From JBBDXI01 sp040902425 (GTDB lineage Bacteria; Planctomycetota; Phycisphaerae; Phycisphaerales; UBA1924), in assembly GCA_040902425.1 (NCBI GenBank), contig JBBDXI010000116.1:1-58228 (forward strand): DNA of 58,228 nt, written 5' to 3'. Positions 43,451-49,535 of the stretch are shown here, in pieces. Position 1 is the stretch's first letter. Each line of letters starts with the position of its first letter. The notes beneath the pieces were generated by a model, which had not been told where the DNA came from, made no database searches, and was given only the letters and a program-made list of their open reading frames with translations. The position numbers were made by a program, and so were the translations under genes.

Positions 43451-43588
43451 GGCGCGGGCAGTTCTTGATTCTGTTCGGTGATGCTAGCGCGGCGTGGACC
43501 CTCTGAGGATCGACGCGCCGGACCGGCCGATTGAGTCCACTTCGCATTATTGGTGGCCGCACCATGGCTCCGCGTGCGTACTCAGGGG

Positions 43589-44659
43589 ATGCGGGCGCGG
43601 CCCCTGAAGCTGCTGGCGTTCCTGGCGGCGGGCGCTGCGCTTGCGGTGGTGGCGTCCTGGGTCCTGCTCGCCACCTCGCGGCTCCACCAGTACGCGGGGC
43701 AGGCCTCGCCCTGGCCCCGGGGGACACCCGCAGACTGGCCGCGGAGCGACGGGACCATCTACCGGACGGGTCGCGGCGTGCGGATCACGCGGGTGATCAG
43801 TTCGGATGCCCCGTTCCTGCCCACGACGCCGAGCTGGACGAAGCACGAGGCCTCGGTGATCGAGGCCGGCTGGCCGGTGCCCTGCGTGCGCTCGTTCCAG
43901 GCAAGCACGGAGACCGCCACGGGGCGCACGCCGGCGCCGCCGAGGCCCGACGCGTGGACGGCCGGGCTGCACGTCCCCTGGGCGACGTTCCTCCCGATGG
44001 GGGCCGTCGAGCAGCCCCGCCTGCCCATCCGGCCGGTCCCGCTGGGCTTTGCGGTCAACGCCGCGGTGTGGGGAGGGCTGGCCTGGCTGGCCCTGCGCAT
44101 CCCGCTTGCCGTGCGCTGGTGCTACCGCCGGCGCTGCGGCCTGTGCGCCGGGTGCGGGTTCCCGGCGGGGGCGCCGGCGATCTGCACGGAGTGCGGGCGG
44201 ACGGTCCGGCCGTGGTCGTCGCGGGGGCGGCCGGTGCGCGCGTACACGCCCCGCGTGCTGCGTCTCGCGGCCCGCGCCTGCCTCGTCTCGATCGTCGTCG
44301 CGGCGGCGCTCTACGCCGCGAGCGGGTGGGCGAGCTTCTACCTGAAGGGCCCGGGCGGCTGGTACGGCGCGGTGTGGCAGGGCAACGTGGCGCTGGGGCG
44401 CTCGGCGACCGCGTTCCGGTCGCTGGGCTTGGAGGCGTCGCCCCACGGCGGGTACCGCCTGCTGTTCCGCATGCCGAGCCAACTGGTGGGGGCGTGGGTC
44501 TGCCTGCCGCTGTGGATCCCGGTCCCGGCGCTGGCGGCGATCGGGCTGGCGGCGTGGTGGCACGCCGCGGTCCGCAGCGGGCTGGCGCTGCACTGGCCGC
44601 CGCCGCAGGCATCCGGCGGTGCCGGTGCGGCGCTCCCGTCGGACCCCGGCCCCGCGTGA
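43589..44659 (+). CDS. Zinc-ribbon membrane protein
   Basis: 356 residues from ATG 43589 (a GTG at 43550 would add 13). Helices at about 5-28, 150-175, 235-255 and 310-330. Between the second and third lies a zinc ribbon, CGLCAGCGFPAGAPAICTEC in outline, with four Cys pairs in a CxxC..CxxC layout; this 'CxxCGYDLxG...CPECG' style ribbon between helices is frequent in Phycisphaerae membrane proteins. The outer segment (30-150) contains no motif I know. The gene reads away from the dehydrogenase and ends 43 bases before comM. Function unknown. Confidence 0.7.
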   Translation: MRARPLKLLAFLAAGAALAVVASWVLLATSRLHQYAGQASPWPRGTPADWPRSDGTIYRTGRGVRITRVISSDAPFLPTTPSWTKHEASVIEAGWPVPCVRSFQASTETATGRTPAPPRPDAWTAGLHVPWATFLPMGAVEQPRLPIRPVPLGFAVNAAVWGGLAWLALRIPLAVRWCYRRRCGLCAGCGFPAGAPAICTECGRTVRPWSSRGRPVRAYTPRVLRLAARACLVSIVVAAALYAASGWASFYLKGPGGWYGAVWQGNVALGRSATAFRSLGLEASPHGGYRLLFRMPSQLVGAWVCLPLWIPVPALAAIGLAAWWHAAVRSGLALHWPPPQASGGAGAALPSDPGPA

Positions 44660-44688
44660 AGGGGCGCGCACCGGCCCGGGGCGTTCGG

Positions 44689-44694
44689 TATTCT
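44689..44694 (+). promoter_or_regulatory. -10-like TATTCT upstream of comM
   Basis: TATTCT ends eight bases before ATG 44703, and there is no Shine-Dalgarno between. This implies a leaderless transcript or a very short leader. No convincing -35 is present. Confidence 0.35.
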
Positions 44695-44702
44695 GTTCGG
44701 CC

Positions 44703-45617
44703 ATGCTCGCCCGAGTCCAGTCCTATTTGCTCCAGGGGATCGACGCCCTCGCCTGCGAGGTCGAGGTCGATTCGGACATCGCGGATGAGAACAAGCCGGC
44801 GATCGTCGTGGGCCTGCCCGACACGGCGGTGAAGGAATCGACGGAGCGGGTGCGGGCGGCGCTGGCGAACTCCGGGTACCTGGCGCCGCGTGGGCGGACG
44901 GTGATCAACCTCGCGCCGGCCGACATCCGCAAGGAGGGGCCGCTGTACGACCTGCCGATCGCCATCGGGCTCTTGATCGTGCAGGGCGTGGTCGCCAGCA
45001 CGCAGCTGCACCGCCAGCGGCGGCGCCCGGTGAGCGTGACGACGCCGCTGGAGCGGGGGCCGGTGCCGGCGGAACTCGAGGAGCACCAGTACGAGCCCAT
45101 CGACCCGCGCCAGTTCCTCTTCGCGGGGGAGCTGGCCCTCGACGGGCGTGTGCGGCCCATCAAGGGGGCGATCGCGATGGCGGCCCTGGCCCAGAGCCGC
45201 GGGGCGCGGGGCGTGGTGGTGCCGGCGGAGAACGCGGCCGAGGCGGCGATGGTGCCGGGGATCGAGGTGCTGGGGGTCCGCACGATCGCCGAGGTGGTGG
45301 GGCTGCTCAACGGCGAGGTGGAGGCGAGGCCGGAGCCGGCGCCGGACATCGACGGCATGCTGCGCTCCGCCTCGGCGCCGATCGACTTCTCGGAGGTGCG
45401 GGGGCAGGAGTCGGTGAAGCGGGCGATCATCATCGCGGCCGCGGGGCAGCACAACCTGATCCAGTTGTGGGCAGGAGCCAGCGACGGACAGGGGTCACGG
45501 CGCCCGGCAGTTGGGCACAACGTCACCCAGTTGTGGGCAGGAGCCAGTCACGGGAGGGGGGTGCGGGGACGGAGCGTCCGTGACGGTCGCGGTTGCCGTA
45601 TCCGTCTAGCCGCGTAA
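44703..45617 (+). pseudogene. comM: comM (yifB) Mg-chelatase-like ATPase, truncated
   Basis: Intact ComM (about 500 residues) is a hexameric helicase that aids branch migration in natural transformation. Here the first 250 residues are normal: MLARVQSYLLQGIDA, VGLPDTAVKESTERVRAAL, RTVINLAPADIRKEGP.YDLPIA, LFAGELALDGRVRPIKG, then DFSEVRGQESVKRAIIIAA. The gene breaks off after GQHNLI, precisely before GPPGxGKT, so Walker A, Walker B and the rest are gone. The remaining 55 codons come from short repeats (45449-45552) and unrelated DNA. An intact N-terminal domain may still be made, but without ATPase activity. The missing 3' half does not occur elsewhere in the window. Confidence 0.88.
45449..45552. 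repeat. Two direct repeats with internal palindromes at the comM break
   Basis: A 21-base sequence ending GTTGTGGGCAGGAGCCAG occurs at 45461-45481 and again at 45527-45547. Both copies are preceded by GCACAAC, so each unit contains CACAAC-N8-GTTGTG as an inverted repeat, and both are followed by a related ACGG (45483-45486, 45549-45552). The first CACAAC is still genuine comM sequence coding for His-Asn. Confidence 0.75.
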
Positions 45618-45620
45618 GCT
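45593..45620 (+). promoter_or_regulatory. Promoter of the DUF3883 gene
   Basis: TTGCCG (45593-45598), a 16-base spacer and TAAGCT (45615-45620), then GGAGA (45631-45635) six bases before ATG 45642. Confidence 0.45.
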
Positions 45621-45641
45621 GGCCTCTCCGGGAGAATACCG

Positions 45642-46796
45642 ATGCCTCTTTCGATCCCCCCTGGGATCACCGCCGAAGCAGTGCTACGCGCGGCGTCGGT
45701 TCTCGACGCCGGCACGGAGGTCGCGTTTGGCACGGCGACGGGGTATGAAGCAGTAGTCGGGGGCCGGAGGTATCCGCCCAAGGCCCTGGTGGGGATTGCG
45801 GCCGAGTTCTCGCTCGGACGCCGACTGTCGCCGGCCGAGTTCAGCGGGGGCGAGGCTCCTGGGCAGGCGAACTGGTACTTGCGGCGGCTGGGGTTCGACG
45901 TGGTATCGATCCAGAACGCCGAGGGGGAGGACTGGTCCGACGACGAGATACTGGCAGCTGTCGTCGTCTACTTCGAGATGCTCACGATGCGGCTACGCCA
46001 CGAGGGCTTCGTGAAGGCTGCCCTGCTGCGAAGCCTTGCCTCAAGGACTCACGGCCGGTCCGTAAAGAGCTGCGAGTACAAGCTTCAGAACATCTCGGCG
46101 GTCCTCTTGGATCTTGGGCTGACGAGAATGGACGGGTTTGCGCCCGCCGCCAATTACCAAGCGCGGCTCGGGGTACTCGTGGAGGAGTTCCTGCTAACGC
46201 ACGCTGACCTCCACCGCGAGCTTGAACTCGCCCTGGAGAGGGTGGTGGAATCCTCGGCCACGAAGAGCGCGCCACTGCGCGAGTCCATCGAGGAGCCGCC
46301 TCCCAACCCGCTGGCCCCACCCAACCGCAGGGCGTCGATGCCTCGATCAGTCCGGGTCGTCGAGGCTGCAGCTCGCGACGCGCAGAACCGGGCTCTCGGC
46401 AGGGCGGGCGAAGCCTTCGTGGTGGCTATGGAGAAGGCGACTCTCTCCCACCACGGCCGTGCGGATCTTGCGCAGCAAGTACGCTGGGTGGCCGACCTTG
46501 ATGGCGACGGCCTGGGGTTCGACGTGCGCTCATTCGACTTGGACGGAGCGGAGGTCTGGATCGAGGTGAAGACGACAAACCGGGCGAAGGAGGCGCCCTT
46601 CTACGTCACGGCCAACGAGGTGAACGTCTCCAAGGCCCATGCCGACCGCTACTGCCTCTACCGGCTATTCACCTTCGGCACGCAGCCGCACCTGTTTGTG
46701 ATCCGCGGGGCGCTGGGTGACGCGCTTGACCTTGAGCCCGTGGCGTTCAGGGCACAGCCGAGGGCGGCCTCCGGAAACATGAAAGAGAGCGCCTAG
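45642..46796 (+). CDS. ScoMcrA-head/DUF3883 protein, putative DNA-modification-dependent nuclease
   Basis: 384 residues with three parts. Residues 5-90 (AFGTATGYEAVVGGRRYPPKALVGIA... FSGGEAPG... LRRLGFDVV) match the ScoMcrA-type N-terminal head that recognises modified DNA. Residues 97-190 (WSDDEILAAVVVYFEML... RSVKSCEYKLQNISAVL) are the helical module often found in HNH-type restriction enzymes. Residues 240-365 are DUF3883, with GRAGEAFVV and the PD-(D/E)xK-like GDGLGFDVRSF ... VWIEVKTT, where FDV supplies Asp and EVK supplies Glu and Lys. So the parts for a single-protein type IV restriction system are present; activity is inferred. It has its own promoter and is the first gene beyond the comM break. 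Confidence 0.75.
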   Translation: MPLSIPPGITAEAVLRAASVLDAGTEVAFGTATGYEAVVGGRRYPPKALVGIAAEFSLGRRLSPAEFSGGEAPGQANWYLRRLGFDVVSIQNAEGEDWSDDEILAAVVVYFEMLTMRLRHEGFVKAALLRSLASRTHGRSVKSCEYKLQNISAVLLDLGLTRMDGFAPAANYQARLGVLVEEFLLTHADLHRELELALERVVESSATKSAPLRESIEEPPPNPLAPPNRRASMPRSVRVVEAAARDAQNRALGRAGEAFVVAMEKATLSHHGRADLAQQVRWVADLDGDGLGFDVRSFDLDGAEVWIEVKTTNRAKEAPFYVTANEVNVSKAHADRYCLYRLFTFGTQPHLFVIRGALGDALDLEPVAFRAQPRAASGNMKESA

Positions 46797-46797
46797 T

Positions 46798-47166
46798 CTA
46801 GCTGGCCAGTAGCCGACGAGCGCCTCTGTAGAACCGTTCGGCTTCGCGGAGGCTCGTGATCGTCGTGACCGTCACGCCCTCAGGCTGACCTTGCAGAGGA
46901 AGGACCTCGACGATCCGAATACCACCGCGCGTTCCGACTTGGTGGTCATACTTCGCCTTGAATCGCCGCGCTCCTACCTGGAACACCAACTGCCTCTTGC
47001 GGCCAACCTTCCAGATCACGCCAGGAACACGGCGAATGCCGCACAGGACGAACCCCATCCAGGACGCGATCCGGCGCACGTGCCGGCTTCCCTGGTAGTC
47101 GTCAAACAGGTAGTTGACGAAGTGGTCGGCCAGACGGTCGGCGGCAGCCTCTTCAAGCTGTGGCAT
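46798..47166 (-). CDS. Hypothetical protein convergent with the DUF3883 gene
   Basis: 122 residues from ATG 47166, which has GGAAGGGAG at a good distance. The frame is open further upstream but reads across the start of the divergent gene at 47261. Its second half (VFQVGARRFKAKYDHQVGTRGGIRIVEVLP, in two strands) is beta-rich and basic, followed by SLREAERFYRGARRLL, a helix. I do not know the family. Its stop is one base from the stop of the DUF3883 gene. A role beside that gene, as inhibitor or accessory factor, is only suggested by position. Confidence 0.6.
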   Translation of the reverse strand: MPQLEEAAADRLADHFVNYLFDDYQGSRHVRRIASWMGFVLCGIRRVPGVIWKVGRKRQLVFQVGARRFKAKYDHQVGTRGGIRIVEVLPLQGQPEGVTVTTITSLREAERFYRGARRLLAS

Positions 47167-47260
47167 ATCCAACTCCCTTCCAATCGTTGACGCTAGCCCG
47201 TAGCATTCCCACTCGCAAATGAACGCCGCGCAATAGTCGGTCGGCGCCGTAGCAGTCGCA

Positions 47261-47878
47261 ATGGTCCCCTCTCCCGCAACCGCGTCCCTGTGGATACAGG
47301 CGTTTGGTCCGCTGTTCGCGGCCGTCTTGGTCCTTTTCGGCGTTGTTCTGACCATCCGGTCCAACCACCGGCGTGCCGTGTTCGAGCGCCTCGAACAGCG
47401 GGCGAAGGACCGCGAGTTGACGCTTCAGGCCCATTACGCCTCCTTCGCGACCGCTGGCTACGGCGTGATGGCGGCAGCAGGATCGCTTCGTGCCTGCAAA
47501 ATATCTCGGCAGCAAGTAGATAGCGGCCAGCTGAGGCTCGACCAGCGACAGATGGAGGAACGGCTCGCCTACACGAGGAGGCTGTTTGACGACTCGACCA
47601 CCACCGCCTCCAGGTCGCTCGCGGAGGCGCGGTGCGCATTCTCAGCGATCGTGCTGCTGGATGAGGACCAGAAGCGAATTATCCAGGCGAGGGAACTGCT
47701 GCTCTCCCTCTACCAACTCCCCAATAAAGATGAGGATGGATCGATCGGCCTGAAGGTGGAGCGCCAGTTCGAGGAGTTCCTTGGGCGGGTCGGCGTACAA
47801 CTCCAGCACGAGTACGTCGCCGGGCTTGACCTCGCCAAGCGGGGCCAGCCCTACGTTCGCGCCGGCAGGGCCACCTGA
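47261..47878 (+). CDS. Single-pass membrane protein, unknown
   Basis: 205 residues. One helix at about 13-32 (FGPLFAAVLVLFGVVLTI) with a short outer N-terminus, then a charged cytoplasmic region with a likely coiled coil (RAVFERLEQRAKDRELTLQ; QLRLDQRQMEERLAYTRRL). This layout resembles small membrane proteins found as effectors in defence loci, but there is no recognisable domain. It reads away from 47166; a TAGCAGT stretch just before the ATG may be its -10. Lower GC than the chromosome around it. Confidence 0.6.
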   Translation: MVPSPATASLWIQAFGPLFAAVLVLFGVVLTIRSNHRRAVFERLEQRAKDRELTLQAHYASFATAGYGVMAAAGSLRACKISRQQVDSGQLRLDQRQMEERLAYTRRLFDDSTTTASRSLAEARCAFSAIVLLDEDQKRIIQARELLLSLYQLPNKDEDGSIGLKVERQFEEFLGRVGVQLQHEYVAGLDLAKRGQPYVRAGRAT

Positions 47879-47919
47879 CCGCGGCTCCGACGGGCACCCT
47901 TCACCGACCCCTCCGCGGG

Positions 47920-47943
47920 GTTGGTGCGCCCCCGCTCACCAAC
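47920..47943. terminator. Hairpin after the membrane-protein gene
   Basis: GTTGGTG and CACCAAC pair perfectly around a ten-base C-rich loop, 42 bases past the stop. There is no T-tract. Confidence 0.35.
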
Positions 47944-47987
47944 GGGCACCACGCCAAGAGGTACACTGGGCAACCGGAGGTCTCCCT

Positions 47988-48014
47988 ATGGCACGCAAGG
48001 GCGTCACCGCGTGA
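47988..48014 (+). CDS. Eight-codon leader-like ORF (MARKGVTA)
   Basis: It has the best Shine-Dalgarno of the region (GGAGG, seven bases before the ATG). Its stop overlaps a GTG (GTGA) that opens the 28-codon ORF at 48011. Either a leader peptide or the first piece of a frameshifted gene. Confidence 0.25.
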   Translation: MARKGVTA

Positions 48015-48097
48015 ACCTCACGGCCTCCGCATGGCTGATGGACGGCTGCTCCCGACCTAATCGCCACGCCCGGCGCTGTGAAGCAAGGACCAAATGA
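48011..48097 (+). CDS. 28-codon ORF linking the leader and the next gene
   Basis: GTG start overlapping the MARKGVTA stop, and a TGA overlapping the following ATG at 48094 (ATGA). The peptide contains LTASAWLMDGCSRPN and an Arg-rich end. No family recognised; it may only couple translation. Confidence 0.2.
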   Translation: MNLTASAWLMDGCSRPNRHARRCEARTK

Positions 48098-48426
48098 CTC
48101 CGAGCCAAAAGACACTCGTAGAGGCCGAGTTGGTCGATCTGAGGAGTGAGCTGCACGACCTCAAGAGCTGTCAGGTGGAATTCCTGAAGCTCGCGGCGAC
48201 TGCAACGGGTGCGATCTTTGGAATCTGGGGCGTATTCGGAAGGGCAGCACCCGACGGTGGTGTTCCGGTACTCCTTGCGCTTGCGCCACTCATGATCATC
48301 TTGCCCACGTGGTGGGTGTTCTTCGACAAGGCGACCACGGTGACCCGCATTGTCGGGTACAAGCGCATCCTGGAGGGGTTTCTTCTTGGACTCGACGAGG
48401 TAAACAGGTCCGTTGGCTGGTGCTGA
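48094..48426 (+). CDS. Small two-helix membrane protein, probably cut short
   Basis: 110 residues. An N-terminal amphipathic helix (AELVDLRSELHDLKS) is followed by membrane helices at about 30-48 (LAATATGAIFGIWGVFG) and 57-77 (VLLALAPLMIILPTWWVFF), then TRIVGYKRILEGFL. AAGGA stands six bases before the ATG. The last codons (NRSVGWC) run straight into a higher-GC segment where a different ORF begins in another frame, so the natural C-terminus may have been lost at a join near 48415. Confidence 0.55.
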   Translation: MTPSQKTLVEAELVDLRSELHDLKSCQVEFLKLAATATGAIFGIWGVFGRAAPDGGVPVLLALAPLMIILPTWWVFFDKATTVTRIVGYKRILEGFLLGLDEVNRSVGWC

Positions 48427-48707
48427 CGCTGAGCACGACGGTCTGGGAGAACGGAAAGACGATCACGCTGCGCCGGGTGCGCCCCGGCCTGGACGGCGCG
48501 GCGAGCAGCGACCACCAGGTCGAGGTGCGGATCGGGACGGCCGAGGCCAGGGTCTACGCCTGCGACAACCGCGACGCCTGCTATGCCGCGAGCCGCGAGG
48601 TCTGCGAGGCGGTCTACGGCCGCGACCACCGCCGCGGTGGGATCAATGCCACCAACAGCACGGTCTGGACGGTCACCAACCTGGTCGAGCAGGTCGCCGG
48701 CTGCTGA
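48420..48707 (+). CDS. Hypothetical 95-residue protein
   Basis: GTG 48420 lies inside the end of the previous ORF. The peptide (TTVWENGKTITLRRVRPG, VEVRIGTAEARVYACDNRDACYAASREV, NSTVWTVTNLVEQVAGC) has a varied composition and looks like real protein, mostly beta with a Cys-containing helix. I know no family. It is more GC-rich than the surrounding island. The frame continues past its TGA into the dockerin tail below. Confidence 0.4.
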   Translation: MLTLSTTVWENGKTITLRRVRPGLDGAASSDHQVEVRIGTAEARVYACDNRDACYAASREVCEAVYGRDHRRGGINATNSTVWTVTNLVEQVAGC

Positions 48708-48845
48708 GCGCACGCGCGCGGCCGCGCGAGTCGCTACGCAGAAGCGGACGCCTATGCCAACTGCGACGGCAGCACTGTCCAGCCCGTTCTCAATGTCCAA
48801 GACTTCGGGTGCTTCTTGACGAGATTCGCCACCGGTTGCCCGTAA
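48708..48845 (+). pseudogene. Orphan C-terminal tail of a GC-type dockerin protein
   Basis: In frame directly after the TGA of the previous ORF, the sequence reads YANCDGSTVQPVLNVQDF then GCFLTRFATGCP and a TAA stop. The pattern 'YANCDGST..PVLNV.DF.CFL..FA.GC' is the second repeat and end of the GC-type dockerin found at the C-terminus of many secreted Phycisphaerae proteins. The first repeat and any catalytic part are absent and there is no start codon. I take it as a leftover of a deleted gene. Confidence 0.65.
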
Positions 48846-49170
48846 TCGCCTGCGCAAGGCCCCGAAAGCCCCCGCAGCCCCTTTCAGGTAACGGTGAGTC
48901 CGCTTCTATCTTACGGGCCATGATGGTGCCACCGCCCTTTTTCGCGCCAAGAGCTCGGGCGGATTCCCAGGCCCCATCGGCGTCGTGATCATCGGCTGGT
49001 ATTTCCGCAACGGAGTGCTGGCTGCTTCTCAGGCCGCACCGGATCCGAGCCTTGGCGCTAAGTACATAGGTCATGCCTTTCGACAAGCCCCAAAGAACAT
49101 GCCAGATCACGTTGAGATCCAGCATCTCCTCCGAATCTAACTGATCAACTAGGTGACCGTCGCATACCAC
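48790..49170 (-). CDS. Possible third gene of the Rhs operon
   Basis: 126 residues from GTG 49170, overlapping the end of the immunity-gene candidate by 22 bases. It contains LDSEEMLDLNVIWHVLWGL and QHSVAEIPADDHDADGAWE, which look protein-like, whereas the last 40 residues (Arg/Gly-rich) run antisense over the dockerin tail and look doubtful. It could be a second immunity protein or no gene at all. Confidence 0.3.
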   Translation of the reverse strand: MVCDGHLVDQLDSEEMLDLNVIWHVLWGLSKGMTYVLSAKARIRCGLRSSQHSVAEIPADDHDADGAWESARALGAKKGGGTIMARKIEADSPLPERGCGGFRGLAQAITGNRWRISSRSTRSLGH

Positions 49171-49535
49171 AGATCGTTTATAGAAATCCGTGAATAATCC
49201 AGTACTTCAGTCGCTCCTCCAAACACCTCCGTGACGAGGTGCTTGTCCACCGAATACACCTGGGCACTAAAATCCGCGACGCTCACAAGAACTACCCGAT
49301 CATCTCGGAACGCGTCGCTAACGGCAGGGACAGCGAATGCAATGGGCACGCGAACACATAAATAACCGCACACTTCGCTCTTGCAGAGGACACGTGCCCA
49401 CCGTTCAATTCCTCGGTCCCAGTCGATGACTGACCCGTTGATTCGTCGCTGAATCCGACCAAGCACATGCTCCGCTCGCGACTCGTCCCATTCATTCCTC
49501 AGAGTCGCCAACCGCAGGGCCTCATTCAAGTCCAT
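49149..49535 (-). CDS. Candidate immunity protein of the Rhs toxin
   Basis: 128 residues. Its ATG directly follows the TAG of the Rhs gene with no spacer (TAGATG). Composition: an N-terminal helix (LNEALRLATLRNEWDESRAEHVLGRI) spread over the first 30 residues, then mixed alpha/beta with VRVPIAFAVPAV and VVLVSVADFSAQVYS. I recognise no immunity family. The claim rests on position: genes directly after the variable end of Rhs proteins normally encode the cytoplasmic protein that neutralises the toxin domain. GC content matches the Rhs gene, lower than the chromosome. Confidence 0.6.
   Translation of the reverse strand: MDLNEALRLATLRNEWDESRAEHVLGRIQRRINGSVIDWDRGIERWARVLCKSEVCGYLCVRVPIAFAVPAVSDAFRDDRVVLVSVADFSAQVYSVDKHLVTEVFGGATEVLDYSRISINDLWYATVT

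Noticed and set aside
48896..49148. The minus-strand ORF end around 48790-48900 as solid coding sequence
   Set aside because: It runs antisense over the dockerin tail and turns Arg/Gly/Ser-rich there; only the part next to the immunity gene looks protein-like, so the ORF was kept at low confidence only.
45642..49535. The small island genes as integron cassettes
   Set aside because: I see no attC-like 59-base elements between genes, the genes are on both strands, and the recombinase lacks an IntI-type insertion that I can recognise.
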